Shown: positions 1 to 5,795 of the stretch, piece after piece
Numbering within the stretch: the first letter of the stretch is position 1
How the letters are laid out: every line of letters starts with the position of its first letter
Source of the DNA: JBEIUO01 sp964549785
GTDB lineage: Bacteria > Planctomycetota > Phycisphaerae > Phycisphaerales > UBA1924
Assembly: GCA_964549785.1 (NCBI GenBank)
Contig: CAZJXA010000217.1
Location: 1 to 5,821, forward strand
Length of the DNA stretch: 5,821 nt
Direction: 5' to 3'
Notes under the pieces: model-generated
The model's database searches: none
The model's input: only the letters and a program-made list of their open reading frames with translations
Told to the model about the DNA's origin: nothing
Position numbers and translations under genes: made by a program

Positions 1-54
1 GCCGCTGCGCGCGTCCGTGTAGACCGGGTACCACTCGTCGGTCTTGAGGCCGGG
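1..54 (-). pseudogene. Inverted fragment of the GH31 glycoside hydrolase gene
   Basis: Read on the minus strand from 54 down to 1, this stretch gives PGLKTDEWYPVYTDARSG without a stop. That matches the GH31 segment that follows the conserved Asp-Pro-Gly of the catalytic barrel (family pattern DPG-[VL]-K-x-D-x-x-Y-x-V-Y). In intact GH31 proteins this segment lies roughly 35-40 residues before the (V)WPGP-x-x-FPDFT motif. Here that next motif begins at about position 50 on the opposite strand. The fragment is therefore a piece of the neighbouring gene in reversed orientation. The codon before Pro reads Gly instead of the expected Asp, so homology ends at about position 55. The motif match is from memory of the family, not an alignment. 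Confidence 0.72.
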
Positions 55-1219
55 GCCGTGCGCTTTCCCCGATTTCACCCGGGCGGAGACTCGCGCCTGG
101 TGGGCCGGGCTCTATCGCGAATTCCTGTCGAGCGGCATCGACGGCGTCTGGAACGACATGAACGAGCCGGCGGTCTTTGAGGCCCCGGAAAAGACCATGC
201 CCGGGGATAACCGGCACGAGGCAGATGCCGCGCTGGGCGGCCCCGGGCCGCACACGAAGTACCACAATATCTACGGCATGCAGATGGTGAGGGCCACCCG
301 CGAAGGCATCCAGGCCGCGCGGCCCGAGAAGCGTCCGTTTGTGCTGACGCGGGCCAACTTTTTAGGCGGACACCGGTACGCCGCGACGTGGACGGGCGAC
401 AACCGGAGCGATTGGAATCACCTGCGCTGGTCGATCCCGATGGCGCTCAACCTGGGCCTCAGCGGTCAGGCCTTTGCGGGCCCGGACATCGGCGGATTTA
501 TCGGGAACGCCACGCCGGAACTGTTCGCCCGGTTCATGGGCATCGGCAGCCTGCTCCCGTTCGCCCGGGCCCACACCGTGAAGGACAGCGTCGACCATGA
601 GCCGTGGAGTTTCGGCCCCGAGTGTGAAGACATCTGCCGAATCGCCCTTGAGCGACGCTACCGACTGTTGCCCTACCTCTACACGCTCTTTGCGGACGCC
701 GCCGCGACGGGGATGCCGGTCGCCCGTCCGCTCTTCTTCGCCGACCCCGCCGATCCGCGTCTGCGCAATGAGGATCGCGCGTTTCTTTTGGGCCACGACG
801 TGTTGGTGAGGGCGGACGTCGAACCCGGTGGTGGAGGGGTCGGGTCGGCGATGCCTCCCGGGGTCTGGAAGCGCTTCGAGCTGACCGACCGAACCAGCGA
901 TCAACTTCCCGAACTTTGGCTGCGGGCGGGTGCGATTCTGCCGGTCGGACCCGTCATGCAGTTCAGCAACGAAGTGCCGGTGGATCCGCTCACGCTGTTT
1001 GTCCATCCGGATGCCACGGGCATCGCAACCGGCGAGTTGTACGAGGATGAGGGCGATGGCTACGGCTACGCCCAAGGCCAGTTTTCGAGGGTGCGATTTA
1101 CTGCCCGATCGCCTGGAGGGGGTGGCCGAGGCGCCAGCGATAACCGGGTGACGATGGATCACGTCGAAGGGAAAGCGTCGTTCATCGCGCGGCAGGTGGT
1201 CGTGGAATGGGTGAAATAA
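44..1219 (+). CDS. GH31 family alpha-glucosidase-type glycoside hydrolase, 5' truncated at an inversion junction
   Basis: This is the C-terminal half of a glycoside hydrolase family 31 enzyme, which usually cleaves alpha-linked glucosides or xylosides by a retaining mechanism. Numbering from the TTG at 44, FPDFT is at residues 8-12. The nucleophile motif WNDMNEP is at 36-42, with Asp38 the expected nucleophile. TWTGDN at 115-120 carries the expected acid/base Asp119. These are followed by GPDIGGF, the LLPFARAHT segment, the YRLLPYLYTLF helix and a C-terminal beta domain ending in a GELYEDEGDGYGY strand. Family members are usually about 700-800 residues; 391 remain. The TTG at 44 is not a credible start: true homology begins at about 50 and an in-frame TAG lies at 20-22. 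The N-terminal beta domain and first barrel strands are missing, so export cannot be judged. Exact substrate specificity cannot be told from sequence. The frame is clean from about 50 to the stop. Confidence 0.9.
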   Translation: MRPGPCAFPDFTRAETRAWWAGLYREFLSSGIDGVWNDMNEPAVFEAPEKTMPGDNRHEADAALGGPGPHTKYHNIYGMQMVRATREGIQAARPEKRPFVLTRANFLGGHRYAATWTGDNRSDWNHLRWSIPMALNLGLSGQAFAGPDIGGFIGNATPELFARFMGIGSLLPFARAHTVKDSVDHEPWSFGPECEDICRIALERRYRLLPYLYTLFADAAATGMPVARPLFFADPADPRLRNEDRAFLLGHDVLVRADVEPGGGGVGSAMPPGVWKRFELTDRTSDQLPELWLRAGAILPVGPVMQFSNEVPVDPLTLFVHPDATGIATGELYEDEGDGYGYAQGQFSRVRFTARSPGGGGRGASDNRVTMDHVEGKASFIARQVVVEWVK

Positions 1220-1224
1220 AGCGC

Positions 1225-1248
1225 GGGCGGGCGACGCGGCGCCCGTCC
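1225..1248 (+). terminator. Candidate hairpin after the GH31 stop codon
   Basis: A 9-bp stem (1225-1233 with 1240-1248, one G-U pair) closes a 6-nt loop only 5 nt after the GH31 stop. It is very GC-rich, as expected for a terminator stem, but no T-run follows. It is therefore either a weak or factor-assisted terminator or a 3'-end stabilising hairpin. Confidence 0.4.
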
Positions 1249-1412
1249 CTCCGGGTGAGAGACGGATTTGACGGTGTTCCGGCACATCAAACCCGGCGAC
1301 ATTCCGGGTCTTTCCGCAGCGAAGCCGCCTGAATCGATCGCCGTTCGCCACGAAGCGCCGCCGAAGCTGATATTCTGTGGGTGGCACGACCCGCATTTTC
1401 AGGAGTTTTCAC

Positions 1413-2207
1413 ATGCAGAGCACACACGCGAAACGGGCCTTCATCGCCGGAGCCGTCACCATGTTGGGATTCATCGCCGGAAACGCGGTGGCGCAGGACG
1501 TGGGTGCGCGGCCCGCCGCCGTGCCGCCGGCGTCGAACACCCCGGCCGACTGGGTGGTCCTTTTCGACGGGACGTCGCTCGACAACTTCCGGGGCTACCG
1601 AAAGGGCGAAATGCCCGATGCCGGCTGGGAGTTAGTGGACGGAACCCTTCATCACAAGGCGGGTGGCGGGGGCGGCGATCTGGTGACCCGGGGCCGGTAC
1701 GGCGACTTTGAATTGGAGTTCGACTGGAAGGTGGCCGAAGGCGCGAACAGCGGCGTCTTTTATCGGGTGAGCGAAGAGGAATCGGCCCCGTACCTCACGG
1801 GCTCGGAGTACCAGGTTCTCGACAACACCAAGCACGTCGACGGCAAGAATCCGAAGACCTCTGCCGGGGCGATCTATGCGTTGTACGCCGCGGAGAAGGA
1901 CGTGACACGGCCGGTCGGCGAATGGAACACGGCGAAGATCGTGGTCATCGGCAACGTGATCGAACACTGGCTCAACGGAGAACTGATCGTCAAGGCCGAG
2001 ATCGGATCGGACGATTGGAATGCCCGTGTCGCCGAGAGCAAGTTTAAAGACTGGAAGAAGTACGGCACCAAGACGCAGGGGCATCTGGTCTTCCAGGATC
2101 ACGGCGACGACGTGTGGTATCGGAACATCCGGGTGAAGAGCGCGAAGGCGGCTGAGCAGGCTCCCAAGGAGCAGAAGCCCGCGGTTCCAGCCCCCGCATC
2201 GAGTTGA
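1413..2207 (+). CDS. Secreted DUF1080 / 3-keto-disaccharide hydrolase-type protein
   Basis: A 264-residue exported protein of the DUF1080 (PF06439) family, a concanavalin-like jelly-roll fold that is abundant in planctomycetes. Some members hydrolyse 3-keto-glycosides; others have no known activity. The ATG at 1413 is chosen because AGGAG sits at 1401-1405, 7 nt upstream, and because it starts directly on a signal peptide: Lys7-Arg8, hydrophobic residues 9-22, and a likely cleavage after Ala-Val-Ala at residue 27. An upstream in-frame ATG at 1377 would add 12 residues and spoil the signal. The domain runs from about residue 46 (DWVVLFDGTSLDNF) to 242. Visible blocks include SGVFYRV (113-119), SEYQVLDN (131-138), GAIYALY (152-158), EHWLNGE (184-190) and the final strand around VWYRNIRVK (234-242). 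An Ala/Pro/Lys-rich tail of about 20 residues follows. No lipobox cysteine is present, so it is probably periplasmic or secreted. A TATTCT at 1371-1376 could be a -10 element, but no good -35 accompanies it. Confidence 0.92.
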   Translation: MQSTHAKRAFIAGAVTMLGFIAGNAVAQDVGARPAAVPPASNTPADWVVLFDGTSLDNFRGYRKGEMPDAGWELVDGTLHHKAGGGGGDLVTRGRYGDFELEFDWKVAEGANSGVFYRVSEEESAPYLTGSEYQVLDNTKHVDGKNPKTSAGAIYALYAAEKDVTRPVGEWNTAKIVVIGNVIEHWLNGELIVKAEIGSDDWNARVAESKFKDWKKYGTKTQGHLVFQDHGDDVWYRNIRVKSAKAAEQAPKEQKPAVPAPASS

Positions 2208-2240
2208 GTGGCGGGAACGTTTCGCTTTCCGATGAGCCAC
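2208..2240 (+). other. Intercistronic hairpin between the DUF1080 and membrane-protein genes
   Basis: Directly after the DUF1080 stop, GTGGC (2208-2212) pairs with GCCAC (2236-2240). Inside it, GGGAA (2213-2217) pairs with TTTCC (2226-2230) with one G-U, leaving a 5-nt bulge. No T-run follows, and the next ribosome binding site (GGAG, 2241-2244) starts immediately after it. It could be a weak terminator or an mRNA processing or stability element in an operon. It could also be chance. Confidence 0.25.
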
Positions 2241-2250
2241 GGAGAATCGC

Positions 2251-3156
2251 ATGGCTGAGTTTCCGCGCTCAAATTTGCGTTCGACCGAGGGCGTGGTTCT
2301 GTGGACGGTGCCCGCACCGGCGCGGCGGGCGATGGCTATTCCCGCCAATCCCGGCCTTCGATGGTTTCTTTCCGAGGGCTGGAGATTGATGTGGAGCGAC
2401 TGGCCCGGGATTGCAGGACCTTGGGTCGTGTATTGCCTGATCGTGCTCGCGGGGGGTTTTGTGCCGTTGGTGGGCGGCCTTGCGGGTATTTTCACCGCTC
2501 CTCTGGCCGTAGCGGCGGGTCATCTCGCGGTTCGGCGTTGGCGGGGCGAGCCAACCCGCCTTGCCGAGATGTTCGAATTGAAGGAAAAGTACTGGCCGCT
2601 GGTGGGCCAGCAACTCGTGGTTGCGCTGACGGTGTCGCTGGCGTTTATCCCGGTGATTCTTGCGATTGCGGCAGTGGTTATTATTGAAGCGACTTCCAGA
2701 CGCGGCGGCGCCGGTGCCGCCGGTGGGCCGGCAACGGTCTCGATTGTGTTGGTGAGCGTGAGCGGCGTGGTCAGCCTTTTCTTGTATGCCTATGTGTTCG
2801 CGCGGCTGAGTTTCTCGGGGTTGATCTATGTTGATGCTCCGCCGGGCAGGATGCAAGTTTTCGAAGCGATGTCCGCCAGTTGGCGGGCCACCGCCGCGCC
2901 GGCTTCGACACTCTTCGGGCTGGTGATTGTTCAGAGTCTGGTGTTGTTGCTGACGGCGCTGTTGTTGCTGGTGGGGGCCTTGCTGATCGGCGGGCCTTTT
3001 GCGATGGCGACGAGCGCGGTGTGCTTTGCGGTTTTGGTGCCCCGGGCCGGTTCGGGCCGGTATTGCCATGCCTGCGGGTATGACATGGTGCATGCACCCA
3101 CGGGGGTGTGTCCGGAGTGCGGCACCACGATGCTTCCGCCGGAGTTGCCGGTGTGA
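2251..3156 (+). CDS. Multi-pass membrane protein with C-terminal zinc ribbon (function unknown)
   Basis: A 301-residue integral membrane protein I cannot assign to a named function. The ATG at 2251 has GGAG at 2241-2244, 6 nt upstream; an in-frame ATG at 2332 (residue 28) is a possible alternative with a poorer ribosome site. After a polar N-terminus of about 50 residues, hydrophobic stretches lie at about 55-93 (one or two helices), 119-146, 161-187 and 219-262 (probably two helices). A charged loop at 94-118 contains RRWRGEP. The pattern of a Pro/Gly-rich first helix pair, an RGEP loop and more helices recalls DUF975-like bacterial membrane families; this is a resemblance, not an assignment. 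The C-terminus holds four cysteines, Cys272, Cys275, Cys287 and Cys290, in a CxxCGYD...CPEC arrangement. This is a zinc-ribbon signature common at the ends of planctomycete proteins. The gene follows DUF1080 by 43 nt and is probably co-transcribed with it. Confidence 0.85.
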   Translation: MAEFPRSNLRSTEGVVLWTVPAPARRAMAIPANPGLRWFLSEGWRLMWSDWPGIAGPWVVYCLIVLAGGFVPLVGGLAGIFTAPLAVAAGHLAVRRWRGEPTRLAEMFELKEKYWPLVGQQLVVALTVSLAFIPVILAIAAVVIIEATSRRGGAGAAGGPATVSIVLVSVSGVVSLFLYAYVFARLSFSGLIYVDAPPGRMQVFEAMSASWRATAAPASTLFGLVIVQSLVLLLTALLLLVGALLIGGPFAMATSAVCFAVLVPRAGSGRYCHACGYDMVHAPTGVCPECGTTMLPPELPV

Positions 3157-3163
3157 GCGATCG

Positions 3164-3184
3164 TTGGCGGCACCGCTTCGCCAA
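3164..3184. terminator. Weak candidate bidirectional terminator between convergent genes
   Basis: In the 70-nt gap between two converging genes, TTGGCG (3164-3169) pairs perfectly with CGCCAA (3179-3184) around a 9-nt loop. A second weak pairing joins GCTCG (3186-3190) with CGAGC (3215-3219). Neither has a T-run. The location fits termination for both genes, but the structure is not strong. Confidence 0.3.
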
Positions 3185-3226
3185 GGCTCGTGACATCTCG
3201 TCAACGTCAGGACGCGAGCGGGCTAC

Positions 3227-5041
3227 CTAGGGAATCGGCGAGATCATCTCGTACTCGATCCGGATGCCCGCGATGCCCAGACTGCCATCCCAAGGTTGGT
3301 TGTCTGCGGTGAAGATGACGATGCGATAGAAACTGGTTTCGTTGTTGATCGTGAGGTTGGGGACAGGTGTGCAGTCGATGGCTCGGTTGAGAATCGATGA
3401 TGTCGCGCTGGTGCCGCTGCCGCGGAGAGCGGGACCGCGGGTGAACTGATCGACCTGCACGAACTGGGCGGTGAGGTTCTTGGTGGAAGACGTGTCGTAC
3501 ATCCATGCGATGACCTGCGTGATGGTTGCACCGTTGGGCAGGTGCACACCCGCCGTCAAATGATCATTCGCAAACCCGCCAGGAATCGTCGCGTATTCGC
3601 CAAAGGCGAGGCTCTTGGCGCTGCTGAAATTGCTGACGATATCAAAGTCGGCGGGCACGATCGTCGCGAACGTGATTTTGGGCGTGGCGTATTGCACATC
3701 GTTGACGACCTGGGTACCGGCGATGAGCACCCCTGGAATCGAGACGGTGCCGTTGTTGTAAATGCTCATCCTTGTGACGTTGCCGCCCGTTCGGAACTGC
3801 AGGCCGCTGAGGGTCTCGGGGTTGTTGTAGATGATTCCAGCATCCTCGGCCCCACTGGCGGGCGTGCCAAAGAGCAGGCCGTTCTCGGACAGGTCTTGCG
3901 TGATCATGTTGAAGTAACCGCCAAAGGCGTTCTCCATGACCATTGTCGAGTTCGCGTTTGGGGTCAGGAACGATGTGCCGTTCGCGATGTGCAGCCGCGC
4001 GGCGGGACTTTCCGTGCCCACACCCAGAGAGCCGTTGCCTCGCAGGGCGGCCCAAGTGAGCCCGCCCACGCGGAAGCGGAGGGAATCGGCTTCGGACGAA
4101 TCCTGATCCCACTGATAGGCGATCTGGCCGTCGGCACCGATACCCGATTCAAAGTTGATCGCTCCCAAGGTCCCGCCTTGCGTCGCGAGAATCGGTGCCC
4201 CGTTCCCGAGCGAGAGCACCGACCCGCCCTGGCTGGTATTGGTAGTGAGTCTCACGACCGCCTGCTGTGCCGTGATGTCGAGCGGGAAAACAGGTGAAGG
4301 GTTGCCGATGCCCACATTGCCCGTGAAGTTGTTGACGTTGGTGAACGTGTTGCCGACGTCGCGCCGGGCAACGTTGTTGTTGACGCTGAGGATGCCAGCG
4401 CCAAGTTGCAGGCCCGTGCCCGTGCTGAAAGTGGTGCCGGGGGAACCTGGGAAGCCCTGTGGCCCCTGCGGCCCCGTCGCACCTGTTGCGCCGGCGGCAC
4501 CAGGAGCACCCATGGCACCGGTAGCACCAGACGGGCCTTGAAGACCGGTTGTGCCTTGCACGCCGGTTGCGCCCTGCGGGCCTATGGGCCCGGTGAGGCC
4601 GGTGACGCCGATGGGTCCCTGCGGACCCTGATTTCCGGCAAGTGCGAAGGCGGCGAAGGGCGTGGCCGTCAGTTGCTGGCGCGGCGTGAGCGTGGTGAAG
4701 TTACCGGAGCCCGCGGGACGGACGTCTATTTCGAGCCAGCGTTGCTGGCCGGTGAAGACGGCGCCAAAGTCGAGTTGGACATTGAACTGCCCGGCGGCGG
4801 AGGGCGCAATGTTGTTGGCTGCCAGTTGCGGGCCGACTTGCGTGCCCGCCGCGGCGGCGGCGTAGAGCCGGAACCGCAGGTCAACGGGCGTCGTGGTCGG
4901 GACGCCGACACTCGAGAGTTGGCCTTGATAGGTGAAGCGGTTGTCGACCGTCTGGGCGAACGCGGGCGAGCCCGCCAGCAGGCACCCGGCAACTAACGCC
5001 ACGAACGAAAAGACTCTGGATTGGACACTCAGTGATCGCAT
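3227..5041 (-). CDS. Secreted collagen-like fibre protein
   Basis: A 604-residue exported repeat protein. The start at 5041 is chosen because it begins a clear signal peptide (MRSLSVQSR, hydrophobic 10-24, likely cleavage after Ala-Phe-Ala at 29) and has a GGGGAG purine tract just upstream (5045-5050). The frame stays open to 5224, but the extra 61 residues are polar and unlike a signal. Residues 35-135 form the NRFTYQGQL...LRFRLY...RWLEIDVRP...LTPRQQLTATPFA domain that often heads surface and fibre proteins in planctomycetes. Residues 136-202 are an uninterrupted Gly-X-Y run of 22 triplets, expected to form a collagen-like triple helix. Two tail-fibre-like repeats follow, VGIGNPSPVFPLDI (243-256) and LGVGTESPAARLHI (339-352). 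The last 150 residues form a probable beta-sandwich containing LPNGATITQVIAWMYD (501-516). No peptidase S74 chaperone domain and no sorting or anchor motif is visible. It is probably a trimeric surface or extracellular fibre; its partner is unknown. Confidence 0.88.
   Translation of the reverse strand: MRSLSVQSRVFSFVALVAGCLLAGSPAFAQTVDNRFTYQGQLSSVGVPTTTPVDLRFRLYAAAAAGTQVGPQLAANNIAPSAAGQFNVQLDFGAVFTGQQRWLEIDVRPAGSGNFTTLTPRQQLTATPFAAFALAGNQGPQGPIGVTGLTGPIGPQGATGVQGTTGLQGPSGATGAMGAPGAAGATGATGPQGPQGFPGSPGTTFSTGTGLQLGAGILSVNNNVARRDVGNTFTNVNNFTGNVGIGNPSPVFPLDITAQQAVVRLTTNTSQGGSVLSLGNGAPILATQGGTLGAINFESGIGADGQIAYQWDQDSSEADSLRFRVGGLTWAALRGNGSLGVGTESPAARLHIANGTSFLTPNANSTMVMENAFGGYFNMITQDLSENGLLFGTPASGAEDAGIIYNNPETLSGLQFRTGGNVTRMSIYNNGTVSIPGVLIAGTQVVNDVQYATPKITFATIVPADFDIVSNFSSAKSLAFGEYATIPGGFANDHLTAGVHLPNGATITQVIAWMYDTSSTKNLTAQFVQVDQFTRGPALRGSGTSATSSILNRAIDCTPVPNLTINNETSFYRIVIFTADNQPWDGSLGIAGIRIEYEMISPIP
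4436..4636 (-). repeat. Collagen-like Gly-X-Y repeat tract
   Basis: Twenty-two perfect Gly-X-Y triplets plus a closing glycine (residues 136-202 of the fibre protein), rich in Pro, Gln, Thr and Ala in the X and Y positions (GPQGPIG, GATGATG, GFPGSPG). Without proline hydroxylation, bacterial collagens of this kind rely on flanking domains to trimerise; here the flanks would be the N-terminal beta domain and the beta-rich C-terminus. The DNA repeats are degenerate at third positions, so the tract is not a recent expansion of one identical unit. Confidence 0.9.
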
Positions 5042-5067
5042 GTTCTCCCCTTGTTCCGGTGAACGAA

Positions 5068-5095
5068 AGTTTATCCGAGAACGGTGGAGTTGCAA
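5068..5095 (-). promoter_or_regulatory. Putative sigma70-type promoter of the fibre gene
   Basis: On the minus strand, TTGCAA (5095-5090) and TAAACT (5073-5068) are separated by 16 nt. Each box matches the consensus at 4 of 6 positions. Transcription would begin near 5061, giving a leader of about 20 nt that carries the GGGGAG ribosome site. Position and spacing are good; box quality is moderate. Confidence 0.4.
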
Positions 5096-5118
5096 GAGAT
5101 TTGTGCGCGGAAATGGGA

Positions 5119-5134
5119 CAGGTGAATTCACTTG
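5119..5134. promoter_or_regulatory. Imperfect 16-bp palindrome in the divergent intergenic region (candidate operator)
   Basis: CAGGTGAATTCACTTG is a dyad with a perfect 10-bp core (GTGAATTCAC, 5122-5131), one mismatched pair outside it and a matching CA/TG at the edges. It lies in the 127-nt gap between the divergent fibre and lipB genes, 23 nt upstream of the putative fibre -35 box and about 35 nt before the lipB ATG. A dimeric regulator could bind here. No regulator gene is in the window and the site may be chance. Confidence 0.3.
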
Positions 5135-5168
5135 CCCGGCATCTCTGGGCTGTTGACGTGCTGCACCG

Positions 5169-5795
5169 ATGGGGCGGAAAGGCGGCGTCTCGCTACCATT
5201 CGTGGTGAGCGACGATGGGTTCATCAGGGCTGCTGATCTCGGCGTGATCGGCTATGCCGAGGCGTATGGCGTGCAGGAACGGGCCGTGGTTGAGGTGCTG
5301 GCCGCGCGTGAGCGTGGCGGCGGCGTTCGGGCCATCGTGCATGTGCTGGAACACCCGCTTGTGCTGACGGTGACGCGGCGGGCCAGGGAACTCGGGCATG
5401 TGCTGGCTTCGCCGGAGGTGCTGCAACAACACGGGATTTTGGTTCAGGATACTGATCGGGGCGGGGATGTCACGTATCACGGACCAGGGCAGTTGGTGGT
5501 GTATCCGATCGTGGATTTGAACTATTTTGGGTTGGGGCTGCACGCGTACATGCGGTTGCTTGAGGATGTGGTGATTGAGGCGTGCCGCGGCTGGGGCTTG
5601 GAGGCGGACAGGGAAGAGGGGGCGACGGGGGTGTGGGTCTTTGAACCGAATGGTGAGTTACTAGGTGTTGTCACCACACTGGAACGACCAGCCAACTGCG
5701 CGTGGGGCGATACCGACCGCAAGAGTCTCTATATTACGGCGCGCAACTCGCTCTATCGCGTGCGGACAAAGGTAGCGGGGTTGGCGGTAAACTAA
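5169..5795 (+). CDS. lipB: LipB octanoyltransferase N-terminal part fused in frame to an SMP-30/gluconolactonase C-terminus
   Basis: Residues 20-157 are clearly LipB, the cytoplasmic enzyme that moves octanoyl groups from acyl carrier protein to lipoyl domains. Visible are DLGVIGYAEAYGVQ (23-36), LEHPLVLTVTRRA (60-72), GILVQDTDRGGDVTYHGPGQ (89-108), YPIVDL (112-117) and EEGATGVWV (149-157). LipB should then continue with a K-I-A-x-[IL]-G segment carrying the catalytic lysine (Lys135 in E. coli) and later a PCGI segment with the catalytic cysteine (Cys169). Both are absent. Instead, residues 158-208 match the end of a gluconolactonase-type protein. As written, the product could not be an active LipB. 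The start is uncertain: the ATG at 5169 has no evident Shine-Dalgarno, and GTG codons at 5202 and 5205 are alternatives. It diverges from the fibre gene. Confidence 0.82.
   Translation: MGRKGGVSLPFVVSDDGFIRAADLGVIGYAEAYGVQERAVVEVLAARERGGGVRAIVHVLEHPLVLTVTRRARELGHVLASPEVLQQHGILVQDTDRGGDVTYHGPGQLVVYPIVDLNYFGLGLHAYMRLLEDVVIEACRGWGLEADREEGATGVWVFEPNGELLGVVTTLERPANCAWGDTDRKSLYITARNSLYRVRTKVAGLAVN
5628..5795 (+). pseudogene. C-terminal fragment of an SMP-30/gluconolactonase-type protein
   Basis: In the lipB reading frame, GVWVFEPNGELLGVV, RPANCAWGDTDRKSLYITA and SLYRVRTKVAG match the last two blade segments of SMP-30/gluconolactonase beta-propellers (family pattern G-V-x-V-F-x-P-x-G-x-x-L-G ... 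P-x-N-x-A-[FW]-G ... L-Y-[IV]-T-A-x-x-x-[LV]-Y-R). The stop at 5793-5795 lies where such proteins end. The first four residues (GVWV, 5628-5639) suit either LipB or SMP-30, so they mark the crossover. From about 5640 the DNA is less GC-rich by hand count (about 54% against about 62% in the preceding 180 nt) and uses TTA and CTA leucine codons rare in the genes to the left. This suggests a different source sequence. Confidence 0.75.

Noticed and set aside
1632..2495. Long minus-strand open frame opposite the DUF1080 gene.
   Set aside because: High GC leaves antisense frames open. The translation is Arg/His/Pro-rich without any family motif, while the + strand is clearly DUF1080.
2940..2972. 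Repeated TTG/CTG triplets resembling a microsatellite.
   Set aside because: They encode a Leu-rich transmembrane helix and are interrupted by other codons.
3044..3060. Short direct repeat of GGGCCGG.
   Set aside because: Two 7-nt GC-only copies within coding sequence are expected by chance at this base composition.
3087..3098. Perfect 12-bp palindrome GGTGCATGCACC inside the zinc-ribbon coding region.
   Set aside because: It is fully explained by the codons for Val-His-Ala-Pro, lies within a gene, and has no second copy; chance is sufficient.
2269..3204. Minus-strand frame of about 310 codons opposite the membrane protein.
   Set aside because: Its Gln/His/Arg-rich composition is typical of the complement of Leu/Val/Ala-rich membrane codons. 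No ribosome site or motifs are seen.
3542..4297. Plus-strand frame of about 250 codons opposite the fibre gene.
   Set aside because: No recognisable domain. It is the complement of a well-supported repeat protein.
4436..4636. Glycine-repeat tract considered as a CRISPR or tandem DNA array.
   Set aside because: The periodicity is 9 nt and coding (Gly-X-Y), with no conserved repeat/spacer structure.
5153..5158. TTGACG as a -35 box for lipB.
   Set aside because: The matching -10 would fall inside the coding start and no TATAAT-like sequence is there.
5042..5224. In-frame extension of the fibre gene 61 codons upstream, overlapping the lipB start.
   Set aside because: The extension is polar and not signal-like, crosses the promoter region, and a signal peptide with a purine-rich ribosome site begins precisely at 5041.
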